A DNA stretch of 64,000 nt from Thermococcus sp. (GCA_027075325.1 JALTBN010000051.1:63558-127557), one strand, 5' to 3'; counted from the stretch's first letter, positions 27,302-35,679 are shown. Translations and numbers: made by a program. Notes: generated by a model from the sequence alone, not told the origin.

Positions 27302-28180
27302 GTGGCACTCCAGAAACTTGGTGATTCTTCCTACCTTTACCCAGGGAGCCCTTCCACGATGGTGGTTCTCTCCGGGGGAAAAGCCATCCTCGTTGATCCG
27401 GGTCATGGAAGGGGCAGACACAAGGACCTGAAGAGGGAAGCGAGAAAGCTCGGCGTGGAGATAAAGGCTCAGCTGGCCACCCACGGCCACGCCGATCACG
27501 TATCCGTCTGCCCTAAAATAGGTGTTCCTCTTTTCATTCACCGCTTCGAGTTCTCGATAGCGGAGAGCCCTCTGAACAGAGAAGTCCTCACTTTTGGCTC
27601 AAAGGCACCAGAGGGATTTCTCGCCTTCCAGTTTCCGGGTGAAGTCAGGGTGCACGCCGTTTTTGAGTGGAGCGACACGCTCTTCGGGCTTGGGGCAGTC
27701 AAACTCAACGGCCACTCTCCTGGAATGACGGGCTTTCTGCATGAGGGGGACGGAGTTCTATACGCGGGAGACTCCTTCTTCGGTTCCAGACTCATCGATT
27801 CCGTTGGGATTCCATACCTTGTTGACCCAGAATTATTTAAAGCCTCAATTAAAGAATTAAAGGAATATGCAGAAAAGGGCTATCTCCTCATACCCTCACA
27901 TGGGAAGCCGGTTGAGGGAGAAGAGGCCGCCGAACTTCTGAACTTCAACCTAAAACGCGTGGAAGAAACTGAATCCCTCATTTTGGAACTCCTGAAAACC
28001 CCCATGTCAACGGACGAGCTGGCCCTCAGAATAATGGAGCGCTATGGAGTCGAGATCACACCTCAGAGGCTCGCCCTTAACCTCGTCCCGGTGAGGGCAT
28101 TCATAGCGGAGCTGTACAACCAGGGGGAGATTGAGGCCGTCGTGGATGGAGGGCTTAAGTGGCGAATCCACAGGGGTTAA
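27302..28180 (+). CDS. MBL-fold metallohydrolase with C-terminal winged-helix domain
   Basis: A 292-residue protein starting with GTG at 27302, chosen because GGTG lies 6 nt before it. The metal site begins THGHADHVS (HxHxDH), followed by LNGHSPGMTGF and YAGDS. After about residue 190 a helical segment of winged-helix type follows (LLKTPMSTDELALRIMERYG, LAELYNQGEIEAVVDGG). This resembles the LACTB2-like MBL/WH class, which includes nucleases and thioesterases. Substrate is unknown. It follows the histone-fold gene by 49 bp on the same strand. Confidence 0.78.
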   Translation: MALQKLGDSSYLYPGSPSTMVVLSGGKAILVDPGHGRGRHKDLKREARKLGVEIKAQLATHGHADHVSVCPKIGVPLFIHRFEFSIAESPLNREVLTFGSKAPEGFLAFQFPGEVRVHAVFEWSDTLFGLGAVKLNGHSPGMTGFLHEGDGVLYAGDSFFGSRLIDSVGIPYLVDPELFKASIKELKEYAEKGYLLIPSHGKPVEGEEAAELLNFNLKRVEETESLILELLKTPMSTDELALRIMERYGVEITPQRLALNLVPVRAFIAELYNQGEIEAVVDGGLKWRIHRG

Positions 28181-28245
28181 CCCTGCGGGTATACAGCCTA
28201 AACCCCGCGATCCTTGTGGTTACCAATCACAAAGATTACGAGAAA

Positions 28246-28268
28246 CTTTGTGGATAGAAGCCACAAAG
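28246..28268. repeat. Perfect inverted repeat between convergent genes
   Basis: CTTTGTGG and CCACAAAG are separated by 7 nt, giving a perfect 8-bp stem. A weaker related pair (CTTGTG/CACAAAG) lies 28213-28234. The site is between the convergent MBL and Cas4-like genes and may act as a bidirectional terminator or a remnant repeat. Confidence 0.6.
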
Positions 28269-28280
28269 AACTGGGAGGTA

Positions 28281-28913
28281 TCACTCCTCATCGGGGTAGC
28301 AGAGGTAGCGGTAGGGGCAGAACTTGCAGAGGTAAGAGTAGTGACCCTTTGGGGGCTTTTCCCTTTCATAGGCTTTTTTCACGCTGTAAAAGTGCCTCAG
28401 CGTCTCCTTGAAGAGCTTGTTGTCGTAGGGCACCTCAAAGGCCCGGAAGTTGGGCCCCTTGACCACGGGAAAAGACGAGAAGTCCAGTTTGCCCACGACC
28501 TTCATCGGCTCGTCGTGGAGCTTGATGTAGTAGAGGTAGCCGTATTCAGCTTCCGCCCAGCGGAGGTATATGTTGAGCTGGGCTAAGTGGTAGTCGTAGG
28601 GAACCCTGGGCAGGCTGGTCTTCCCCTTTATCTCGATCGGGAAGTCCTTGTAAGCGTCTATCCTGCCGTGGATTTCAAAACCCAGCTTATTGGAGCGGAG
28701 AACGAGGTGCTTCTCAAGCTCGAAGCCAAAGTGCTTGTTTAGAATCTCGCCGAGGACGTTGTGGATGTTTATCCCCTGGTTCAGCCTGACCTTCACGAAC
28801 TCAGGCCACCGTTCGGGGTAGCCCATGAGCCTGAAGTATATTCTCCTGGGGCAGGTTAGGGCCTCGCTCGCGTAGAACTCCACGAAACCGTCGTTTTCGC
28901 TGGATTCACCCAT
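28281..28913 (-). CDS. Cas4-like PD-(D/E)XK exonuclease, stand-alone
   Basis: A 210-residue RecB-like nuclease. One Cys near the N-terminus (ALTCPRRIYFRL) and three near the C-terminus (YLCKFCPYRYLC) are placed to bind a [4Fe-4S] cluster, as in Cas4. The nuclease core shows GRIDAYKDFPIEIKGKT with Asp and E-x-K. No cas gene or CRISPR array is in the window, so this is a solitary Cas4 family member with a likely DNA repair role. GGAGG lies 7 nt before the ATG at 28913. Confidence 0.82.
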   Translation of the reverse strand: MGESSENDGFVEFYASEALTCPRRIYFRLMGYPERWPEFVKVRLNQGINIHNVLGEILNKHFGFELEKHLVLRSNKLGFEIHGRIDAYKDFPIEIKGKTSLPRVPYDYHLAQLNIYLRWAEAEYGYLYYIKLHDEPMKVVGKLDFSSFPVVKGPNFRAFEVPYDNKLFKETLRHFYSVKKAYEREKPPKGHYSYLCKFCPYRYLCYPDEE

Positions 28914-28967
28914 AGATTTCCCTCCGGGAACGGGGCGGGTCATCGGCCCGCGAACCTCGCCGCCCCT

Positions 28968-29025
28968 GCGTCAGCTAATACCGACGTCATCACCCATCAG
29001 ACTGGGCAAGGGTCGTCATCCGCGG
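28968..29025 (-). ncRNA. C/D box small RNA (2'-O-methylation guide)
   Basis: On the minus strand the order is C box CGGATGA (29016-29022), 15-nt guide (29001-29015), D' CTGA (28997-29000), 3-nt spacer, perfect C' GTGATGA (28987-28993), 12-nt guide (28975-28986) and D CTGA (28971-28974). Ends are GC-rich and can pair (GCG/CGC). A TTTTAAG TATA-like element lies about 25 bp upstream (29047-29053). Size and spacing match archaeal L7Ae/Nop5/fibrillarin guide RNAs. By the N+5 rule the D guide would target a U in CUAAUACCGACG and the D' guide a G in ACUGGGCAAGGG. Confidence 0.82.
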
Positions 29026-29087
29026 GTGGGCTACGCTGGAGGGCTTAAAACGTTTTGCACGAAAAGGCAGAAGAAAAAGGGAGACCC

Positions 29088-29447
29088 TCAGAGCTCGATA
29101 CGGCCCCTCTCGCCGCGCCGTATCGAGTAGCTGAGGCCATACGCAGGCCACAGGCTGGGCGGGCTCTCGTAGTGGTGGAGATTCCTGAGTATCTTCTCCG
29201 CGGACTCCCTGTTTTTTGCACGGACTACGAGCTTTCCACGCCTGAGCTCAACTTCCCCGTCCGGGAGCCTAACGCGGAGTGTATCACCTGAAATCTCCGG
29301 CCTCGCTTTCATCAGGAGCCTGCGGTACTCCTCGTACGCCTCCCTACTGAGGGACTGCTCAAGAAAAGGCCGTTCCTCTTCTTCCTTAGAGCCAAATATC
29401 CTTGAAAACCAACTACTACTTGAGGACTCGTCCTCCATACCCTTCAT
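29088..29447 (-). CDS. Uncharacterised 119-residue protein
   Basis: No family is recognised. The N-terminal 40 residues are low-complexity (a Ser run, then WFSRIFGSKEEEERP), and the rest reads as an alpha/beta domain with ISGDTLRVRLPDGEVELRRGKLVV and a helix ending in LRNLHHYESPP. Soluble, no signal peptide. GGAGG lies 3 nt before ATG 29447 and 12 nt before ATG 29438, so the start is uncertain. It lies upstream of the sRNA on the same strand. Confidence 0.6.
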   Translation of the reverse strand: MKGMEDESSSSSWFSRIFGSKEEEERPFLEQSLSREAYEEYRRLLMKARPEISGDTLRVRLPDGEVELRRGKLVVRAKNRESAEKILRNLHHYESPPSLWPAYGLSYSIRRGERGRIEL

Positions 29448-29547
29448 CGACCTCCGGTCTGGGATGTTTCCCAGTATTTTCTCTGCTTATGGGGCTTTTA
29501 AGGCTTTCTAATCGTTTTTCGACGAAACGACAGAATCCACAGAAAGT

Positions 29548-29555
29548 CTAATATA
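29548..29555 (+). promoter_or_regulatory. TATA box of a leaderless taw2 transcript
   Basis: TAATATAC is centred about 25 bp before the ATG at 29576 and no ribosome binding site lies between. Transcription should start at or next to the ATG. Confidence 0.6.
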
Positions 29556-29575
29556 CCCCGCCATCACCTCGCTGA

Positions 29576-30418
29576 ATGATGACTGGGACGCAGGTCATAA
29601 AGCCAAGGATAAGGGAGATACTATCCAGAGAACTCCCGGAAGGGTTCATCCAGCTCCTCCCAAAGCACTGGGTGCAGATAGGGGATGTTCTAATTCTCCC
29701 GCTCAGGCCCGAGCTTGAGCCGTACAAAAGGAGGATAGCCGAGGTTTACGCGGAAGTTATAGGGGCCAAGACCGTCCTGAGAAAGGGCCGCATATGTGGA
29801 GAGTTTCGTGAGACCAACTACGAGCTCCTCTATGGGAACAGCACGGTAACGATCCATGTTGAGAACGGTGTCAAATACAAGCTTGACGTTGCAAAAGTGA
29901 TGTTCTCACCCGCAAACGTGAAAGAGCGCGTGAGAATGGCCAAAGTGGCCAAACCCGGTGAGCTGGTCGTCGACATGTTCGCCGGAGTCGGGCATCTAAG
30001 CCTTCCGATGGCAGTTCACAGGGGGGCGAGGGTCATTGCAATAGAGAAGAGCCCCTATACCTTCCGCTTTTTGGTCGAGAACATCTGGCTCAACGGTGTT
30101 CAGGATTTAATGACCCCCTACAACATGGACAACCGCGACTTTCCTGGGGAGAGCATCGCCGACAGGATACTGATGGGCTACGTTGTCACGACCCATGAGT
30201 TCATTCCAAAGGCGCTAAGCATAGCGAAGGACGAGGCGATGATCCATTACCACAACACTGTGCCGGAAAAGCTGAGGCCGGAAGAACCTTTTGCAACGTT
30301 CAGAAGAGTAGCCAGGGAGCACGGCTACGAGGCGGAGAAGCTGAACGAGCTGGTGATAAAGCGCTACGCCCCCGGAGTCTGGCACGTAGTAGTTGATGTT
30401 AGGGTTTACAAGAGGTAG
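29576..30418 (+). CDS. taw2: tRNA wybutosine-synthesis aminocarboxypropyltransferase Taw2
   Basis: A 280-residue Trm5-like class I enzyme. MFSPANVKERVRMAKVA and DMFAGVGHLSLPMAVHRGA are the family blocks, followed by NMDNRDF and the late substrate loop MIHYHNT. Taw2 transfers the 3-amino-3-carboxypropyl group of SAM to the tricyclic base at G37 of tRNA-Phe. It lacks the DPPR-like N-P-P-Y of methyl-transferring Trm5. ATG 29576 and 29579 are both possible. No ribosome binding site is present, indicating a leaderless mRNA. It converges on the tungsten oxidoreductase gene. Confidence 0.87.
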   Translation: MMTGTQVIKPRIREILSRELPEGFIQLLPKHWVQIGDVLILPLRPELEPYKRRIAEVYAEVIGAKTVLRKGRICGEFRETNYELLYGNSTVTIHVENGVKYKLDVAKVMFSPANVKERVRMAKVAKPGELVVDMFAGVGHLSLPMAVHRGARVIAIEKSPYTFRFLVENIWLNGVQDLMTPYNMDNRDFPGESIADRILMGYVVTTHEFIPKALSIAKDEAMIHYHNTVPEKLRPEEPFATFRRVAREHGYEAEKLNELVIKRYAPGVWHVVVDVRVYKR

Positions 30419-30491
30419 TAACCCTCCAGAACCTCCCGTACTGTTCCCGGCATCGTGCAAAAAAGTGCGCAAAAGAAAGAGTTGAAGGAAT

Positions 30492-32393
30492 TCAAATCCC
30501 CGCCCCAATGTCCTCTGCAATGTCAGGGAGGTCGAGGGCGACGAGCTTGACCTTGGTCGGAATTCCGTCCCGGCTCCAGCCGCGGGCCTGGTAGTATTCA
30601 TCCAGCATCCTGTCAAGCTCCCAGGGCGGGACGTGAAGGCCCTTGCTGACACCCTCGGGTATCGGCTCCCACATCACCCTGTACGGGAGCGTGTCGTCCT
30701 TCCTGCTGAAGCCCTCGCGGACGTTGAAGGCCCTGGCGATGTTCATTATCCTCTCGCCGATGACCATCAGCTCTGCCTCGCCGATGTTCATTCCGGTGAC
30801 GGCCTCGACCAGCGGCGGGAAGCCCTCAAGGAAGTACATGTGGCGGGAGAACTTGCAGGTTCCAGTGGCGTCGTAGACTGCCATGAGGTTCTCGTGGAAC
30901 GCTATCTCAAAGCCCTTGTTCTCGCCCTTGGTCCTGTCGATGTTGTCAAACTTCCACCACCTGCCGACGAGCTCGGTTCCATATGCTCCAGCGGTGAGGT
31001 GGTCTGCACCGCGGACGTTGACTGCAAATGCCAATGCCATGCCCTTTATGCCACGGACGTCATACGCGGGAGGCTCCATTCCCTTGACGTGCATGGCGAA
31101 CTTCCAGCTCTCCTTACCGAGTCTCTCACTGGCCCTCTTAACACCGTCGGCGAGGAGCTTTCCGAGGTTGCCCTCGCGGAGCGCCATCTTCCTGAGGGCC
31201 TGGACAGCGGCATCACCGTTGCCGAAGGTGAGCTCAAGGCCATCGGTTTCCTCCTTGGTGAGGAGACCGCGCTCGTAGGCCTCCATGGCCCAGGCTATGG
31301 TAACACCGGCCGAGATGGTGTCGAGGCCGTACTCGTCTGCTATCTTGTTCAGATAGGCGACTGTCTCGAAGTCGTCTATCTCAAGCACTCCACCGAAGGA
31401 GTAAAGGGTCTCATACTCCGGACCGTCGACCATGAAGGTGCCCCACTTCTCGCTCTCGACCCTGACGTACTGACTGCACGGCTTGTTGCACATCGGGCAC
31501 GGCCTCCTGCCCGCGCGGTACTTCGGAGCCCAGAAGTACGGGTCGATACCTATGTGTTCCCTTCCCTCCTCCTTGGCCTTCTCGTAGGCCTTCTTGAAGA
31601 AGCCCATCTGCCAGTTCCTGGTCGGGAAGGTTCCCCTCTCGCGGTTCATCCAGTCGAGGAACTCACCGCTTCCGTACTCCATGTCTGCCTTGGTCGCCGG
31701 GTGGTCCTTAAAGACCAGCGCCCACTCCTTGATGAGTTCGCGGAGCTTCTCCGGGTTGGCTATCGGAACCTTCTTAGAGCCCTTAACGAGGATACCCTTG
31801 AGCTTCTTGCTTCCGAGGACTGCGCCGGGGCCGCCTCTAGCGGCCTGCCTCTCGTCGGTTTCGATTATCGAGATGAGGCTGAGGTTCTCGCCGGCGGGGC
31901 CTATGAAGGCTGTTGCAAACCTCGGGTACTCCTTCTTGGCCTTGGCTCTTGCCTCGCCGGTGGTGAGGCCCCAGTAGCCGTCAGCGGGAACGAATTTAAC
32001 CTCCTCATCCTCGATGACGAGAAGAACGGGCTCCTCGCTCTTGCCCTCTATGATAAGCATGTCGTAGCCGGCCCTCTTGAGCTGGACACCGAGCTCTGCA
32101 CCGGCCATCGATCTGCCGTATCCCCCTGTCAGCGGGCTCTTGAAGTTGAAAGCGGTCTTTGAGCCGGTTCCTATACCTGTGTCAACGAAGAGACCGGGCG
32201 TGATTATCATCTTGTTCTCCGGTCCGAGCGGGTCAGCTTTAGCTGGAACTTCGTCGTAGAGAACTCTGGTTCCAAACCCGACGCCGCCGAGGTACTTCCT
32301 CGGGAACTCCTCCGGGAGGGGCTCCACCTTGACCTCCTTCGTGGTCAGGTTGACCCTCAGAATCCTGCCCCAGTAACCGCCTTTCGCCTCCAT
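30492..32393 (-). CDS. Tungsten aldehyde:ferredoxin oxidoreductase family, WOR4-like
   Basis: A 633-residue AOR-family enzyme. The [4Fe-4S] cluster ligands are CPMCNKPC (about residues 297-304) plus a late Cys in ATGTCKFSRH. Pterin-binding blocks include FKSPLTGGYGRS and AARGGPGAVLGSKKLKG. It differs clearly from AOR, FOR and GOR sequences as recalled, and size and C-terminal features fit WOR4 of P. furiosus, whose substrate is unsettled. In P. furiosus WOR4 is encoded close to the cyclic bisphosphoglycerate genes, as here. A CTTATATT TATA box lies near 32430. Confidence 0.85.
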   Translation of the reverse strand: MEAKGGYWGRILRVNLTTKEVKVEPLPEEFPRKYLGGVGFGTRVLYDEVPAKADPLGPENKMIITPGLFVDTGIGTGSKTAFNFKSPLTGGYGRSMAGAELGVQLKRAGYDMLIIEGKSEEPVLLVIEDEEVKFVPADGYWGLTTGEARAKAKKEYPRFATAFIGPAGENLSLISIIETDERQAARGGPGAVLGSKKLKGILVKGSKKVPIANPEKLRELIKEWALVFKDHPATKADMEYGSGEFLDWMNRERGTFPTRNWQMGFFKKAYEKAKEEGREHIGIDPYFWAPKYRAGRRPCPMCNKPCSQYVRVESEKWGTFMVDGPEYETLYSFGGVLEIDDFETVAYLNKIADEYGLDTISAGVTIAWAMEAYERGLLTKEETDGLELTFGNGDAAVQALRKMALREGNLGKLLADGVKRASERLGKESWKFAMHVKGMEPPAYDVRGIKGMALAFAVNVRGADHLTAGAYGTELVGRWWKFDNIDRTKGENKGFEIAFHENLMAVYDATGTCKFSRHMYFLEGFPPLVEAVTGMNIGEAELMVIGERIMNIARAFNVREGFSRKDDTLPYRVMWEPIPEGVSKGLHVPPWELDRMLDEYYQARGWSRDGIPTKVKLVALDLPDIAEDIGAGI

Positions 32394-32540
32394 ATCAGAA
32401 TCACCTCGAAGGATTTTCGGCCCAAAGAATATAAGCCCTTCGAAAGGGGTTCTGTTTTATGGGAAATCCCGTGTTAAGCAGGTATGTTATCAGCCGTGAA
32501 CCGTGCCGAAGCAATCTTTGGAAGGAACCACAAACTCGAT

Positions 32541-32873
32541 GAGACTCAACGGGACTGTCATCCCGTGCGTTGGTTCTTTGCTCCAAAGTCGCGAAGGCAA
32601 AACAAACTTTGCAGTGCAAAGTTTGATCAAAGAGTTCCTTTATCATTAAAAGAGCAAAAATTATCATTAAAAGAGCAAAAATCAGCGTGCACTACTAAAG
32701 TGCAACGTTAGATGTGGTTTAATCCCCAGATTAGTCCCTTCGAACAGTTTCAACTTTAATCAGCGCCCGAAGGGCGCTTTATGCAGTGAAACACTCACCA
32801 AAGGAGCAGATGATAAAAACCCATTCCAGAAATGCAACTTGTAAAAAAAGGCACTTGTTTTCCGCCAGCGCTG
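32541..32873. repeat. Hairpin-rich repeat unit, copy A
   Basis: This non-coding unit is collinear with copy B at 33141-33456. Shared blocks in order are CTCAACGGGACTGTC, TCCCGTGCGTTG, a 21-nt palindrome at 32604-32624, ATCAAAGAGTTCCTTT, AGCGTGCACT, a hairpin at 32762-32778 and TTTCCGCCAGCGCT. Loops vary between copies while stems persist. It is more AT-rich than nearby genes and has no coding potential. Function unknown. Confidence 0.75.
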
Positions 32874-33140
32874 AAACTTCGCACTGCAAAGTTTCATCAA
32901 AGTTCGTGATTCCTCTCTTGAGGCTCTAACTTGAGAGGATTTCAAGTGTAATTGGCAGTGCTAACAGGGGATTCACTGGAGAGGCTCTTAGTGAGGGGTT
33001 CACTCTGGTCGCGTTCCGTTGGAGCGCTAAAAAGCCGAACCCACTTGAAAAACGCTCCTGATGAGGAATCCACTCTTAAATGGCACTTTAAAGAGAAATC
33101 CTGCCAAAATTGTTCTCTTAGAAAAAGAATCGCCAACCTT
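32874..33140. repeat. Spacer between repeat copies, with a third palindrome copy
   Basis: At 32874-32894 lies a third, imperfect copy of the palindrome (AAACTTCGCA and TGCAAAGTTT), followed by TCATCAAAG as in copy B. The remainder, to 33140, is AT-rich, with no gene, RNA or further repeat recognised. Confidence 0.6.
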
Positions 33141-33456
33141 GATCAAACTCAACGGGACTGTCGTCCCGTGCGTTGAAGCGAAGCTTCAACGTCGCGCAGG
33201 CAACAAACTTTGCAATGCAAAGTTTCATCAAAGAGTTCCTTTCTCATAAATAGACGATAGTATTAGCGTGCACTCTCTTTGCGACCCATTAGCAAGGGGG
33301 TTTGTTCCCAAAAGAATCCCTTCAAGCAGTTTGCAGTTTATTCTGGCGTCCAAAGGACGCCTTGAGGAGAGCAAACGCTGTGAGATAGCGATTAATGAGT
33401 AAACCCCTTTGGAAATTAGCATTTCCAGAATAGTACACAATCTTTCCGCCAGCGCT
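33141..33456. repeat. Hairpin-rich repeat unit, copy B
   Basis: The second copy of the unit, about 600 bp from copy A. Its hairpins are at 33153-33168 (CGGGAC/GTCCCG), 33173-33189 (TTGAAGC/GCTTCAA), 33205-33225 (palindrome) and 33345-33361 (GGCGTCC/GGACGCC). The last pairs differ from copy A at two positions on both arms, so base pairing is kept. It ends 20 bp before the 3' end of tRNA-Met. Confidence 0.75.
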
Positions 33457-33475
33457 TGCTCTGCAAGGGCTGTAA

Positions 33476-33583
33476 TGGTGCCGGGGCGGGGCTTTGAACC
33501 CCGGACCTCTCGGTTTCTCAGGCTCCCCCGAAGGGGAGCGGCCCTATGAGCCGAGCGCTCTGACCAGGCTAAGCTACCCCGGC
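33476..33583 (-). tRNA. Elongator tRNA-Met (CAT) with intron
   Basis: Acceptor strands GCCGGGG (33577-33583) and CCCCGGC (33480-33486) pair; the discriminator is A and CCA is encoded (33476-33478). D stem GCTT/GAGC, anticodon stem CTCGG/CCGAG, anticodon CAT at 33546-33548, T stem CGGGG/CCCCG with loop TTCAAAG. A 30-nt intron (about 33515-33544) interrupts the loop after position 37 and folds as GCTCCCC/GGGGAGC, as usual for a bulge-helix-bulge substrate. The first pair G-C and lack of initiator features indicate the elongator form. Confidence 0.93.
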
Positions 33584-33674
33584 ACGACCCGAGCGCTCGA
33601 CCTATACCTCCAGGAGGGCATTTTTAAATCTTTCGATTCTTTGGATTGGGGTTCCTGAGACGCCTCCGAAGACG

Positions 33675-34418
33675 TCACGCTATGCTCAGGAGCCATATCC
33701 CCATCCCGATCAGGAGTGTCCCAGCCACGACCGAGAGCTCAGGGGAGTGGCGCACCATTGCCCGCGAGAACTCCTTACTCTCCCTCAGACCCCCCATGGT
33801 CAGGAGGATTACTGTGAGCGGAAGGACGAATATCAGGTTGTAAAGGGCCAGCATGAGGAGCACCATTGGCGTTGAAGTCCTCGAAATCACCGCCGCATAC
33901 ACCAGGTATGGCCCCGCGGAACACGGCAGGAGGGTTGTTGAGACAGTAAGGCCGAGGATGAGACCCCCAACTACAGTAGCCTTTTCAGAGAACGCCCTTT
34001 TTCGCACTAAGCCCTTTCCAACCACCCTCGAACGCTCCATAATCCCTGTAAGAATGGTATACGCCCCGAAGATCAAGGCGAAGTATCCGGCCCATCGAAG
34101 GGGTATCCTGCCCGCGATGAGGCTCAATCCCAGCCCCAGAGTGTAGTACGAGACATAAACCGCAACTATGAACGACAAGCCAACGATGTAGAGCCGTCTG
34201 CGGCTGAGCCCCCTGACTGAAAGGGCTATGAGAAACAGGGTGTACACCACAAAAGTGCAGGGGTTTATGGAATCCCCCAGCGCGAGAGCCAGGAACTGGG
34301 GGATAAACCACTCCATTCCAAGCAGGTATAAGACCATTGAGCTTATTCCAAAGGACAGGGCCAGTATAAGGAGGAGGTATTTGACCTCAGTTTTGCTGAT
34401 TATCTCCCCGAGCCTCAT
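33675..34418 (-). CDS. CcdA-like thiol-disulfide transmembrane protein
   Basis: A 247-residue protein with six or more membrane segments. Two conserved Cys motifs, GDSINPCTF (about residues 48-56) and LLPCSAGPY (about 162-170), are those of CcdA/DsbD-beta, which pass reducing power from cytoplasmic thioredoxin across the membrane. No thioredoxin or cytochrome c gene is adjacent. The GTG at 34424 and ATG at 34418 are alternative starts. The following genes are a redox-rich cluster, which fits the role. Confidence 0.83.
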   Translation of the reverse strand: MRLGEIISKTEVKYLLLILALSFGISSMVLYLLGMEWFIPQFLALALGDSINPCTFVVYTLFLIALSVRGLSRRRLYIVGLSFIVAVYVSYYTLGLGLSLIAGRIPLRWAGYFALIFGAYTILTGIMERSRVVGKGLVRKRAFSEKATVVGGLILGLTVSTTLLPCSAGPYLVYAAVISRTSTPMVLLMLALYNLIFVLPLTVILLTMGGLRESKEFSRAMVRHSPELSVVAGTLLIGMGIWLLSIA

Positions 34419-34540
34419 GCTCACAGTTTCTCAGGAGGGGATTTAGTCGTTTCTAAAACCTCCGGTTTAAAACCAGCGGTTGAAGGGATGTCGTTCGTGG
34501 GATTTAAAAGGAGAAGTGCATTGAACATTAAGGGGGGAAC

Positions 34541-35191
34541 ATGAGGCTCACAATCCTCAACGACAACACCCCATCAGAGGGTTTCCTAAACGATTGGGGC
34601 TGGAGCGTCTTAGCTGAAGGAAAGCACCGCTTTCTATTCGATGCGGACACGAGAGGGGAAGTTTTAGCCAACAACTCAAAAGTCTTAGAGATTTCGCTTC
34701 AAAACCTCGACTTCGCGGTCCTGAGCCACTGGCACTACGACCACTACGGGGGCTTTACATACATAGCGGGGCTCAACCCCGGACTGAGGCTCTACGCCCC
34801 GCCGGGTGGGAGAATAGAAGGGCTGAGCGTTTTCGAAGTCATTGACGCTGGAGAGATAGCCGACGGAGTCTGGACTTCTGGAGCACTGGACGGCTTTGAG
34901 CAGGCGGTTGGTGTGGAGACTCCCTCAGGTCTCGTCATCATCGTCGGCTGTTCCCACCCAGGAGTTGACAGGCTTACCAAAGCCATACTTGAAGTTTCGG
35001 GCTATGAAAAAGCCCACTTCGTCATCGGCGGCTTCCACTATCCCTCACGGAGAACGCTTGAAAGACTTGCCAAAATGGCCGAGTTCATAGCCCCTGCCCA
35101 CTGCTCCGGCGGTGAGGCGAAGGCCTACGTGAGGAAAAAGTATCCTGAGAAGTTCATGGAAGTGAGAACCGGGAGCGTTCTGGAGGTTTAA
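34541..35191 (+). CDS. MBL-fold metallohydrolase, DHPS-like
   Basis: A 216-residue metallo-beta-lactamase-fold protein: LSHWHYDHYGG (HxHxDH with Trp), VGCSHPGVDRLTKAIL and IGGFHYPS, then APAHCSGG. These match the dihydropterin/ribofuranosylaminobenzene synthase-like group, as does the longer paralogue at 41350. Substrate unknown. Terminates in an overlap of 4 bp with the convergent DUF2250-like gene. Confidence 0.8.
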   Translation: MRLTILNDNTPSEGFLNDWGWSVLAEGKHRFLFDADTRGEVLANNSKVLEISLQNLDFAVLSHWHYDHYGGFTYIAGLNPGLRLYAPPGGRIEGLSVFEVIDAGEIADGVWTSGALDGFEQAVGVETPSGLVIIVGCSHPGVDRLTKAILEVSGYEKAHFVIGGFHYPSRRTLERLAKMAEFIAPAHCSGGEAKAYVRKKYPEKFMEVRTGSVLEV

Positions 35192-35679
35192 ACACCCAGA
35201 AACTCCACCAGCAGCTTAAAGAACGCCGTCTTTCGCCCGCTGGGCGTTATAAAGCGGTATAGGAGGAGTTCTTCCCTAATCTTATCACCCATAAGGTCTT
35301 TTGAGAGCTCGTTGAAGTTTTTAGCCCCTGCCAGGGCCCTCACGACCTCCCATCCGCCCGGAAGAAGTGAGTCGAAGTAGTTCCTCAGCCACTTCTCGTC
35401 AATCGAGCGCACAAAGAGTTCCCCCTCGCGCGAGAGCCTGTAATAGGTGTGGTGCTTGTGAACCTCGAAGGCCTTCTTAAACCTCGCTTTACTCCTCTTT
35501 ACTGCACTCCCGGAGTCCCGCTCTACCAGCCCCGCTTCCATTAGGTCTTTTATCGCGTCCTCGATGAGGGAAAGGGGTAGCTCGCTCATCTTGCCCATCA
35601 TCTTGGCGTAGTCGACGCCGGCCTTCCTGAGATGGGCCAGGACGTAGAGGTGAACCGGGAGGAGCCGTACGGGCTGCAT
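35188..35679 (-). CDS. DUF2250-like winged-helix protein
   Basis: A 163-residue protein. The first 95 residues form a winged helix (LYVLAHLRKAGVDYAKMMGKM, LIEDAIKDLMEAGLVERDSGSAVKRSKARFK, HTYYRLSREG) matching DUF2250 from memory. The second part is helical (LLPGGWEVVRALAGAKNFNELS). It may bind DNA or RNA; targets unknown. Convergent with the MBL gene, divergent from the CGGC gene. Confidence 0.65.
   Translation of the reverse strand: MQPVRLLPVHLYVLAHLRKAGVDYAKMMGKMSELPLSLIEDAIKDLMEAGLVERDSGSAVKRSKARFKKAFEVHKHHTYYRLSREGELFVRSIDEKWLRNYFDSLLPGGWEVVRALAGAKNFNELSKDLMGDKIREELLLYRFITPSGRKTAFFKLLVEFLGV

Noticed and set aside
28281-28913. A CRISPR-Cas locus suggested by the Cas4-like gene
   Set aside because: No repeat-spacer array or other cas gene exists in the window.
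28920-28967. A second structured RNA in the GC-rich stretch before the Cas4-like gene (GGGGCGG/CCGCCCC arms)
   Set aside because: No ANA box, no C/D boxes in proper order; most likely part of the leader or a terminator.
32484-33440. Several short reading frames in the repeat region (60-75 codons)
   Set aside because: They overlap on both strands, lack ribosome sites and family similarity, and are explained by the repeat units.
32394-33475. A tRNA-Met integration site with an element remnant
   Set aside because: No duplicate of the tRNA 3' end is found nearby and there is no integrase gene, so integration is not supported.
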